Shown: piece by piece, positions 53,923-60,987 of the stretch
Layout: every line of letters begins with the position of its first letter
Numbering within the stretch: the first letter of the stretch is position 1
Source: Acidobacteriota bacterium
Lineage (GTDB): Bacteria > Acidobacteriota > Blastocatellia > Chloracidobacteriales > JADJPF01
DNA length: 64,000 nucleotides
Direction of reading: 5' to 3'
Assembly: GCA_016213785.1 (NCBI GenBank)
Contig: JACQZQ010000063.1
Location: 1 to 64,000, forward strand
Notes under the pieces: model-generated
What the model saw: the letters and a program-made list of their open reading frames with translations, nothing else
Told to the model about the DNA's origin: nothing
The model's database searches: none
Made by a program: the position numbers and the translations under genes

Positions 53923-54026
53923 TCTATCTTCTTTAAGCGCATTCGCGCTTGCGTTGCTTGTCTACCGACTAATTTGGCTCACGCCAAATGTAGTCGTAGG
54001 ATGCGCAACGCTCAAGATTGCTCAAA

Positions 54027-54345
54027 TGCGTAACCCTATCTTATTACCAGAAACATTACTTTTATTGATAAACTTGAATCCATAATTAGTTTAGGCCAAG
54101 CGCAAAAAGTTTTTTCTAATAACTTGCGGCCTTATTTGGTAGCACAAATTCTAGTTACTAGTTTGCACAGCCTATTCAGAGTAATTTAGGATTATCATAC
54201 CTTAAAGTTGAAGAAAAAGAAATTAAACAACTTGCTCATAGAATAGTAGGATTACCAGTGCAATATACTAATAAAAGTATAAATGCTGAAGTAACTTGCA
54301 TTAACTATGAAAATTACTGCTGTACTGCTAACAAATACTATTCAA
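54027..54345 (+). pseudogene. Possible gene remnant beside the IS
   Basis: Directly after the IS left end a plus-strand frame reads IDKLESIISLGQAQKVFSNN then LRPYLVAQILVTS. After a one-base shift near 54155 it continues FAQPIQSNLGLSYLKVEEKE and IKQLAHRIVGLPVQY. It looks protein-like but has no start, is frameshifted and matches nothing I know. It may be the rest of a gene cut by the IS. The last part overlaps the minus-strand 56-residue frame. Confidence 0.28.
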
Positions 54346-54498
54346 CTTACGAAGTATTTCCTGTTTGGGTTGCGCATATCCATCTTTGCCTAAGCTTTCT
54401 TTTAGACCCTTAATTTTATCCCAATCAATTTGAATACCAGCAACTACTAAAAAATTATTACTAATCTTTTTTCCATCACGAGTTATTTGATAAATCAT
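54328..54498 (-). CDS. Small 56-residue protein, coupled to the MBL-rhodanese gene
   Basis: Reads MIYQITRDGKKISNNFLVVA, then GIQIDWDKIKGLKESLG and ends KLNSIC. Its ATG overlaps the stop codon of the MBL-rhodanese gene by one base (TAATG), the typical sign of translational coupling, which is why I treat it as possibly real despite its size. No family recognised. It would be the last gene of the sulfur operon. Confidence 0.45.
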   Translation of the reverse strand: MIYQITRDGKKISNNFLVVAGIQIDWDKIKGLKESLGKDGYAQPKQEILRKLNSIC

Positions 54499-55901
54499 TA
54501 CTTAGTACAAGCTGCTGCTTGTTGTTGGGTAGGATAATTAGCATTAATCCAAGCAGTAGTTCCACCTACAACATTGTAAAGCTGCTTAAACCCATTACGA
54601 GCTAGCAAACTAGCTGCAATACCAGAACGATAGCCACTGGCACAAATTATTGCTGTTGGACGCTCAGCATCAAGCTTTGAGAGTTCTTTTTCTAAGTATG
54701 CTAATTGGATATTAATAGCACTAGGAGCGTGTCCTGTTTGGTACTCTGCTGGACGGCGAACATCTACAAGTTGTAAGTTAGCTTTTTCTTCTAACTGACT
54801 ATGTAAATCACTTACAGTTATTTGCATAACTTGATTAACATCTAAATTAGCTTTATCCCAAGCAAATATTTCGCCATCTAAATAACCTTTAACATTTTCT
54901 ATTCCAACTCGTGCTAGTCTAGTAACAGCTTCATTTATTTTCTCTAAATTTTCTGCAACTAATATGATAGGAGTGTTTAGAGAAATAATTGTTCCTGCCC
55001 AGGAAGCAAATTGTCCACTTAAACCAATATTAATTGAACCAGGAATATTACCTGCTCCAAATGCTGATGCTGGACGCACATCCAAAATTAAATGGCCTTG
55101 TTGAGAAAGCTTGTTTACCTCTTCTAGTGTCATTGCTAAGAGTTTAGGTAATTCTTGAAGTGCTTTTGCACCACTGCGATTAATTTCAGCATCTTTAGGG
55201 AAATAAGCTGGCACTTCAGGTAAATCAACAGTCATCATTTTGACAAACTCATCTTTATCCATCACTTTTAATGCATAATTAAATTTCTTTTGTTCTCCAA
55301 TAGTAGAAGAAGTTTCTTTTGACATACTACGTCCACAAAGTGATCCTGCTCCATGTGCTGGATATACTTCTACTGTATCAGGAAGTTTTAGAAGCTTCTC
55401 ATGTAAGCTGTTATAAAGCATTCCAGCCATTACTTGTGCTGTATAGCCTTTTGAGCCAACAAGATCTGGTCGCCCTACGTCACCAATAAACAAAGTATCT
55501 CCTGTTAATACTTTTTGAGGTTCATTAGAAATATTTGTATCAGTAACAGTAATAGAGATGCTTTCAGGCGTATGTCCAGGCGTTTCTAACACTTTTAAGG
55601 CTAATTTTCCTAGCTTGAGTTCATCACCATCTTTCATTGCTAAATGTGGAAAAGTTGCATTAGCCTTTGCTCCAAAAACAATTTCTGCTCCAGTTCGTGC
55701 AGCTAATTCACAATGCCCACTAACAAAATCCGCATGTAAGTGGGTTTCGATTATATATTTAATCTTAAGGTTTTGTTTTTCGGCTTCTTCCACATATTGT
55801 TCTACATCGCGTTGTGGATCGACAACGGCGGCTTCTCCTTCAGAACCGATTAAATATGAAGCATGTGCTAAACATCCTAAGTAAAATTGTTTGAAATACA
55901 T
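54498..55901 (-). CDS. Persulfide dioxygenase-rhodanese fusion (MBL fold)
   Basis: 467 residues. The metallo-beta-lactamase domain (~1-250) has THLHADFVSGH with His54, His56, Asp58 and His63, plus GHTPESI and TGDTLFIGDVGRPDL, as in ETHE1-type persulfide dioxygenases. Two rhodanese domains follow. The first (~265-350, LILDVRPASAFGAGNIPGS) lacks the catalytic Cys. The second (~370-460) has the active Cys in AIICASGYRS. Such fusions oxidise glutathione persulfide to sulfite and handle thiosulfate. AGGAGG precedes the ATG. It is third in the run rhodanese-TauE-MBL. Confidence 0.93.
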   Translation of the reverse strand: MYFKQFYLGCLAHASYLIGSEGEAAVVDPQRDVEQYVEEAEKQNLKIKYIIETHLHADFVSGHCELAARTGAEIVFGAKANATFPHLAMKDGDELKLGKLALKVLETPGHTPESISITVTDTNISNEPQKVLTGDTLFIGDVGRPDLVGSKGYTAQVMAGMLYNSLHEKLLKLPDTVEVYPAHGAGSLCGRSMSKETSSTIGEQKKFNYALKVMDKDEFVKMMTVDLPEVPAYFPKDAEINRSGAKALQELPKLLAMTLEEVNKLSQQGHLILDVRPASAFGAGNIPGSINIGLSGQFASWAGTIISLNTPIILVAENLEKINEAVTRLARVGIENVKGYLDGEIFAWDKANLDVNQVMQITVSDLHSQLEEKANLQLVDVRRPAEYQTGHAPSAINIQLAYLEKELSKLDAERPTAIICASGYRSGIAASLLARNGFKQLYNVVGGTTAWINANYPTQQQAAACTK

Positions 55902-55909
55902 AAAACCTC

Positions 55910-56671
55910 CTAAAAAATAAAATGATAGTTTTTGACGATTAAAAATATTCCTACTACCAAGACAAAAGCAGCAAACCCTGTTTTTAATTTAGTAGGGGAA
56001 ATTTGATAAGAAAGTTTTGTGCCTAAAAGTGTCCCAAAAACAGCAATTATGGTTATCAGTAAAGTTAAACGTAGGTCGAAATAACTATGATGAAGATGTC
56101 CAATTAGTCCAGCCACACAGTTTATAGCAATTACTAATAAAGATGTGCCTATTGCGTCTTTCATCGCTAGGCCACCAAATAAAACTAGTGCTGGAACTAT
56201 TAAAAAACCGCCTCCAACACCAAGAAAGCCTGTAAGTAGTCCAACTATTAGACTTGCAATGATAGCTTTACCAATATTGGTTTCCTTAACACTTTTATCC
56301 ATTTGGTCACTACTTTTTAGTAACATAACTAAAGCAATAGCAATCATCAAAAAAGCAAATATAAAAAGTAAAGTTTCTGGTAAAAATAAATAGGTTAGAT
56401 TTGAACCAAGATAAGCACCAACCATTCCTATTAGACCAAAAAGTGTTCCAGTAGTTAGATTTACAGAACCTTTTTGATAATGAAGTACAGCCCCAATCAA
56501 ACTAGTTACAGCTACTATAGCTAAAGACATTCCAATAGCTTGATGCGCCTCTACTCCCATCACATAAACTAATATTGGTACAGTAATGGTTGAGCCTCCA
56601 CCACCTATTAATCCTAGAGAAAAACCAATCGCTGCACTTAGTATCAATCCTACTAATAGCTGGACACTCAT
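55910..56671 (-). CDS. TauE/SafE-family sulfite/sulfur-anion exporter
   Basis: 253 residues with about eight membrane helices and the internal duplication of the family: GLGGGGSTITVP-like LIGGGGSTITVPIL at the N-terminus and FLGVGGGFLIVPALVLFGG in the second half. TauE/SafE proteins export sulfite or related organosulfur anions. Next to a persulfide dioxygenase, which produces sulfite, removal of that product is the likely job. Its start lies 3 bp after the upstream rhodanese stop and its stop 9 bp before the MBL gene. Confidence 0.92.
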   Translation of the reverse strand: MSVQLLVGLILSAAIGFSLGLIGGGGSTITVPILVYVMGVEAHQAIGMSLAIVAVTSLIGAVLHYQKGSVNLTTGTLFGLIGMVGAYLGSNLTYLFLPETLLFIFAFLMIAIALVMLLKSSDQMDKSVKETNIGKAIIASLIVGLLTGFLGVGGGFLIVPALVLFGGLAMKDAIGTSLLVIAINCVAGLIGHLHHSYFDLRLTLLITIIAVFGTLLGTKLSYQISPTKLKTGFAAFVLVVGIFLIVKNYHFIF

Positions 56672-56673
56672 AA

Positions 56674-57243
56674 TTAGCCTCTTTGAGTTTTATCTTCAAA
56701 AGAGCAAGTTGTTTGGTGCGCCTTGTTCCAAGGCATATGGGTTAGAAACATTGCCATAGCACAACTATCTGTTACGGCAGCAAATATTAAACCTGCCCCT
56801 ACAAAGGCTGAGAGCCAAATAAAAGACTGTGCAATAAAAACGCTTAATAGAACTCCTATTAATACTAATAAACCAGCAACAAACCTTACCTGTCTCTCTA
56901 ATGTCCAAGGGGCTTTTTGCTCCCGCTCAATGGGAAAGCCTGCCTTTTGCCATGCTAACATTCCACCAACAACATTACGAACATCCAAAAAGCCTAAAGC
57001 CAATAACCTCTCTTGTGCTTCACTTGAACGTCGTCCACTTCGGCAAATAACATATATTGGTAAAGATCTATCTAGTTGATTAACTCTCTTTTCTAAGTCT
57101 GCAACAGAAATAAGTACTGATTGGGGAATTCTTCCTGCCGCATACTCTGGGTACTCTCTTACATCAATTACTATGCCCCCCTCTTTGTTTGTTAACGATT
57201 TATAAAGTTCGTTTACTTCACAATTAAGCTTTTTATTTAACAT
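56674..57243 (-). CDS. Rhodanese with DUF2892 membrane tail (YgaP-like)
   Basis: 189 residues. The rhodanese domain (~10-105) has IDVREYPEYAAGRIP and the active Cys in YVICRSGRRSSEAQ. The C-terminal DUF2892 part has two membrane helices (RFVAGLLVLIGVLLSVFIA and IWLSAFVGAGLIFAAVTDSCAMAMFL) and ends with MPWNK. This is the YgaP plan: membrane-bound sulfurtransferase facing the cytoplasm. First gene of the sulfur operon, 229 bp downstream of the ArsR gene. Confidence 0.93.
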   Translation of the reverse strand: MLNKKLNCEVNELYKSLTNKEGGIVIDVREYPEYAAGRIPQSVLISVADLEKRVNQLDRSLPIYVICRSGRRSSEAQERLLALGFLDVRNVVGGMLAWQKAGFPIEREQKAPWTLERQVRFVAGLLVLIGVLLSVFIAQSFIWLSAFVGAGLIFAAVTDSCAMAMFLTHMPWNKAHQTTCSFEDKTQRG

Positions 57244-57271
57244 ATCTATTTATTTCAAATAACGCTCAATG

Positions 57272-57290
57272 ATTATATTCTTATATGACT
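57272..57290. promoter_or_regulatory. Possible ArsR operator before the sulfur operon
   Basis: ATTATATTCTTATATGACT, 29 bp upstream of the rhodanese start, resembles the AT-rich imperfect palindrome at 57843-57866 upstream of the arsR-type gene (AACTATATGAATATATAATT on the other strand). A shared ATATTC-N-TATA core suggests one regulator, but the AT richness makes chance matches likely. Confidence 0.3.
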
Positions 57291-57471
57291 ATAAAGGCAT
57301 TTAAGAATATTGTCAACTACTTTTATGCTTTAATTAGGGATTTTTCTTTGTGTTTAAGTTAATTAAAGGAATGGATGTTTTATGTTGGTTACATTACTTG
57401 GGCAAAATCAAATAAGGCATATGTATTAATTAGAGAGTAAAGGATTTTACGGCTCAATTAATAAAGGGAAG

Positions 57472-57828
57472 TTACTTTAATTTAAAACCAAGAGCATCAG
57501 CTTTGGCAGAAAATTTTTCTCTTAAAGAGTTGCAAACAATCTCACAAATATCAAAAATAACTTTATCAGAAATAGAATAATAAACCGTATTAGCTTCCTG
57601 TCGTCGAGCTAGTAAACCAGCATCTTGTAATAGTTTTAGGTGCTTGCTGACATTAGGCTGACTAGATTCTATTTTTTGTGTAATTTCTGATACGCTCATT
57701 TCTCCTTCGTGCAGTTCTTGCAAGATACGTAGTCTTATTGGTTCAGACAAAGCTTTAAAGCGTTCTGCTACTAATTCTAATGCCTCTAGTGACATATTTG
57801 ACTTATTAGTAGGTTTAGTCATAAACAT
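57472..57828 (-). CDS. ArsR-family regulator, probably of the sulfur operon
   Basis: 118 residues with a winged helix: FKALSEPIRLRILQELHEG, recognition helix SSQPNVSKHLKLLQDAGLL, wing RRQEANTVYYSI. It resembles the BigR/SqrR/YgaV group that senses persulfides beside rhodanese and persulfide dioxygenase genes. However, the canonical cysteine in helix 2 is missing; the only two cysteines are Cys95 and Cys99 in the last helix (FDICEIVCNSL). Sensing may use a disulfide or polysulfide between these, or a metal. Same orientation as the sulfur operon. Confidence 0.88.
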   Translation of the reverse strand: MFMTKPTNKSNMSLEALELVAERFKALSEPIRLRILQELHEGEMSVSEITQKIESSQPNVSKHLKLLQDAGLLARRQEANTVYYSISDKVIFDICEIVCNSLREKFSAKADALGFKLK

Positions 57829-57842
57829 TACTCCTATCTGAC

Positions 57843-57866
57843 AATATAACTATATGAATATATAAT
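57843..57866. promoter_or_regulatory. Possible autoregulatory operator of the ArsR gene
   Basis: TATAACTATATGAATATATA lies 15 bp upstream of the start codon and is an imperfect palindrome centred on ATATGAATAT. Compare with 57272-57290. Confidence 0.3.
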
Positions 57867-58093
57867 TAATTTACTAAAATAGTATATTATAACTACTAAG
57901 TTATTTGCAATAAAAATAATTATAGAAAATAAGAAGGTAAGAAAATAAGAAGATAATTATTATAGTATTTAACTTAAACTAGGAGCATAAAGCACAATAA
58001 CCTTAAGATAAACCATAAGGTTATTATTAAATGTCAAAGCAAAAAATTGAAAAACTAGGATAAAACAATAATCTAGAACCTATTGTTTACTGC

Positions 58094-59620
58094 TTATGAT
58101 TTTTTCTTTTTAGTCTTTTGCCAGGTTTTAACCCCTTCTTTTGCAAGACTATAAATCACACGTCGGTTTTGAAAGAATAAATCTAGCCAAGCTTGCTTGG
58201 TCATTTGTGGGAAATAAATACCTCGAAAGAAAAACCGAGCAATAAGATGGCTAATACGGTACTGAATGGGTTTATCACTTATTGAATCTATTGCAAACGC
58301 ATTACGTTCTGGGCTGTAAGAGTTTGACCAAGCATATCTTACTTCTTGTCCAGCTTCGGCAACAGTCATTTTTAGTGGGGCATGTGCCATTTCAAAAGGA
58401 GCGAAATCCATCCAGTGTTTTGGCCTTGCCAATCGCCCTGCTTTTTCTAATCTCTCATAAAGAGGAGTAGCAGGAAAAGGGGTCAATTGTCCAAAAACAG
58501 GTAATCCTGGAGGCCAACTACTAATTTCTTCTAGAGTACGTTCTGCTACGCCTAATGTATCGTTGTCCATTCCAAAAATAAATGATGTGATTGCATAAAT
58601 ATTACGTTGAGCTAATCGCGCAAGTACTGAACCATACTCAGAAGGTTTACTAAACCCTTTATTTACATCTTTCATATTAATTGGATCAATTGATTCCATA
58701 CCAATAAAAATCCACTTACCACCAGATTCTGCAATAAGATCGACTAACTCTTCATCTCGTAACAAATTAGCACTAATTTGTGCTACCCAAGGCAACTGCG
58801 CCTCAGCTTTAATTATATCTCTTAACAAAGACTTTGTACGTTTGATATTAATAGCAAGGTTATCATCAATAAAAAATACGGCTATCTGCCCTTTTTCTTT
58901 TCTAGCACGGGCTTTAAGCGATAAAAGTTCTTCAATAACACTTTCGTTTGTACGAAAACGGATAGAATCACCAAAAAAGCCTGTTACAGTGCAAAACTCA
59001 CATCCATAAGGACAACCTCTTCCTGTTTCCATAGGAACAACATGAAAGCTTCCCCAACCTTCTCCTAAGCCTTTTAATAATGGGTGAAAGAATTTAGGGA
59101 TAAGATTAAACTGAGTAAGATTAAGTTTTTCCCAAGGAATAATTGGGTAAGTTTGCAAACTTGGCTTTCTAGCTTTGCCACTTAAGTCTGCTTTGGGTTC
59201 ATATATATCTTTAAGTTGTCCTTGTGCAGCATCCTCAACAATAATAGGCCAAGTTTCGTCTGCCTCTCCAAGAGCTACTGCATCAGCATGACGCGGGCCT
59301 CCGTTTCGACCAAGAGCTTCATCTGGAACCTCTGTAACATGAGGCCCTCCCATCACTACAAGAATGCCAGCAGCACGTAAAGCATCCGCCATACGGTAGG
59401 CTTTAGCAATCATTCTAGTCATTGCACCAATTCCAACAAGACCTATTTTTTGTTCTCGAACAAAATTTACTAACTCTTCTTCATTCATTGCATGAGTATT
59501 ACCATCAACTAGTATAACCTCATGTTCAGGAGGTGTTAGGCTTTGTAGAAGAAACATCCAAAGGTGAGGCATAAAATTACGTGTTACGCCATTGTCAGGG
59601 TTGTAGAGCAATATTCGCAT
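58094..59620 (-). CDS. B12-binding-domain radical SAM protein
   Basis: 508 residues. The N-terminal ~150 residues form a cobalamin-binding-like Rossmann domain (MRILLYNPDNGVTRNF; VIDG-type VILVDGNTHAMNEEEL; VVMGGPHVTEVPDEAL). The radical SAM barrel (~195-400) holds the 4Fe-4S cysteines C203, C207 and C210 in GRGCPYGCEFC. A conserved HWMDFAPFEM region follows. The protein belongs to the large group close to methylthiotransferase/hopanoid-type B12 radical SAM enzymes; the reaction is unknown. AAGGAA precedes the ATG. No pathway genes adjoin. Confidence 0.9.
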   Translation of the reverse strand: MRILLYNPDNGVTRNFMPHLWMFLLQSLTPPEHEVILVDGNTHAMNEEELVNFVREQKIGLVGIGAMTRMIAKAYRMADALRAAGILVVMGGPHVTEVPDEALGRNGGPRHADAVALGEADETWPIIVEDAAQGQLKDIYEPKADLSGKARKPSLQTYPIIPWEKLNLTQFNLIPKFFHPLLKGLGEGWGSFHVVPMETGRGCPYGCEFCTVTGFFGDSIRFRTNESVIEELLSLKARARKEKGQIAVFFIDDNLAINIKRTKSLLRDIIKAEAQLPWVAQISANLLRDEELVDLIAESGGKWIFIGMESIDPINMKDVNKGFSKPSEYGSVLARLAQRNIYAITSFIFGMDNDTLGVAERTLEEISSWPPGLPVFGQLTPFPATPLYERLEKAGRLARPKHWMDFAPFEMAHAPLKMTVAEAGQEVRYAWSNSYSPERNAFAIDSISDKPIQYRISHLIARFFFRGIYFPQMTKQAWLDLFFQNRRVIYSLAKEGVKTWQKTKKKKS

Positions 59621-60269
59621 ATATTCCTTGTCATCTTGGATTTATTTTAAAGCTTTATGCTAGAAGTTGAAAAACTATAAAAAATAACACATTAAATACT
59701 AAGAAAATAAAATGCCGTTCAATTTTTCAACATAAACTATTGAGAAAAGTGAATTTCTTATCTCAATAAATTTAGCGCCCTAATGTATAAAAAAAATGTT
59801 GCCACCATAAACACTCTACAACTATTTGTACTCAAACATGCCATAAAACATTTTTTACTTACCTACAAGATTAATAAGTAGAGTTTATAGGATTAGTAAG
59901 AGAGCCTCAAAAGCATAGCATACTCCTAAAAAAAGGGGACTACCTTTCTGCGATATAAGCGGAAAACCTAAGTGCTTAAAACCATAAACTAACATCTAAT
60001 AGGATATAGGATATGTTGGTTGCCTCAACTTAATAAATAATGAATAGGCAACTTAAAGTAAATAAGTTGTTAATCTTATAAAAACTGTTAACCAAACTAA
60101 TATATCTTTTTCGCTTGTGCTTATACCACACAAAGTCAACAACCTATTACTTTCTCACACAAACAGTATTCCTGTTTTAACTGGACTACTACCCAATTAA
60201 TAGCCTTAACAAAATCATGTTTTAAGTAAGGAAAATTAAAGGCGATTTTTTGCAAAAGGAGTGTTCTAA
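59621..60269. other. 650-bp intergenic region, no gene seen
   Basis: AT-rich sequence between the divergent radical SAM gene and a small plus-strand gene. It contains CTCCTAAAAAAAGGGGA (~59930), which could form a small hairpin, and GCTTGTGCTTATACCACAC near 60113, but no convincing RNA family, terminator or coding frame. Promoters of both neighbours must lie here. Confidence 0.4.
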
Positions 60270-60512
60270 GTGTCAGAAGTTAAAACTAAACCACATCAAC
60301 AACAACAAACCACCTCCCCAACCATAGTAAGAGAAGAAATAGCTTCTATTGAAAGTGAAATCATAAGGCTAGAGAAAAAAGAGACTAACTCATTTATTTT
60401 GTTTCAAATGTTAAGAAAATGGATATCCTTTACTCCAGTTAAAGAAAAACTACAATGGGCTAGATTTAAACTAAAACTTAAAGAGGAAGAATTATTTGTG
60501 CTCTTACATTAA
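60270..60512 (+). CDS. Small hypothetical protein
   Basis: 80 residues from a GTG with AAGGAG about 9 bp upstream. The N-terminus is Gln/Thr-rich (HQQQQTTSPT). The rest is charged and helical (EEIASIESEIIRLEKKE, then KLQWARFKLKLKEEELFV), probably a coiled coil. No domain recognised. It is followed after 80 bp by another small gene on the same strand. Confidence 0.55.
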   Translation: MSEVKTKPHQQQQTTSPTIVREEIASIESEIIRLEKKETNSFILFQMLRKWISFTPVKEKLQWARFKLKLKEEELFVLLH

Positions 60513-60593
60513 TAAAAACTCTAATCACTAAATCACTAAGTCTAGAAAAATACATTTAGCTCTAAATGAAAACTACTTGTTAAGAGGTATAAA

Positions 60594-60959
60594 ATGATAG
60601 AAAATAAAGAACCTAAAGAATTAATACTAGAAAAGCTAATTAAGCTAGTTTTAATAGGTCGTATGAATAGTCATAGCGATCATACTGCTAGTAAGTATAT
60701 ATATAATCAAGTGCCTTTTCGGATAACTATGATAGCTCCGTCTACAAAAGCTCCCTCAGATTTAGAAATTAGCTGCTCTATTTTTCAAAAAGAGATAAAC
60801 CCTTGCAAAGTATTTACAGCCTATTTTCTTGAGGTTGAAAGGCATTGGCGAGTTGTTCAATATCACTATGGTAAATGGGTTAATGAGCTTTCAAAAACTC
60901 TTGAGCAATTGGAATCTCAAAATTTTTCTGACACTGACGATGCTAAGTTCTTTAATTAA
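60594..60959 (+). CDS. Hypothetical protein
   Basis: 121 residues, ATG preceded by AAGAGGT. A mixed alpha/beta sequence without signal peptide or membrane helix: LEKLIKLVLIGRMNSHSDH, then VPFRITMIAPSTKAPSDLEI and VFTAYFLEVERHWRVVQYHY. No family recognised. Its stop codon lies inside a perfect 34-bp palindrome and it converges on the patatin gene. Confidence 0.6.
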   Translation: MIENKEPKELILEKLIKLVLIGRMNSHSDHTASKYIYNQVPFRITMIAPSTKAPSDLEISCSIFQKEINPCKVFTAYFLEVERHWRVVQYHYGKWVNELSKTLEQLESQNFSDTDDAKFFN

Positions 60960-60972
60960 AGAACTTAGCATC
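60939..60972. terminator. Perfect 34-bp palindrome between convergent genes
   Basis: GATGCTAAGTTCTTTAA (60939-60955) followed directly by its exact complement (60956-60972), with no spacer. It covers the last codons of the plus-strand gene and ends 16 bp before the patatin stop. Probably a bidirectional terminator; T runs are short. Confidence 0.6.
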
Positions 60973-60987
60973 CTTTAAGTCTAACTT

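Larger units (their letters stand above)
52041..54026. mobile_element. IS200/IS605-family element, copy 2 (inverted)
   Basis: The same element as at 47017-49000 in opposite orientation: right end GTGAATGCAC at 52041-52050, left end near 54021-54026 followed by the complement of TTTGA. The protein sequences of the copies differ at many positions (roughly 90% identical by eye), so they are not a recent duplication. Confidence 0.85.

Noticed and set aside
47017-54026. A composite transposon made by the two IS200/IS605 copies.
   Set aside because: This family moves as single-stranded single elements without target duplication and does not form composite transposons in the classical way; the copies are also diverged. 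Inversion by homology is the more reasonable idea.
59925-59990. Possible GEMM-like (cyclic di-GMP) riboswitch around CTCCTAAAAAAAGGGGAC.
   Set aside because: The required GCAAAC and CGCAAAGCC core motifs are absent and the downstream gene is a small unknown; only a short hairpin remains.
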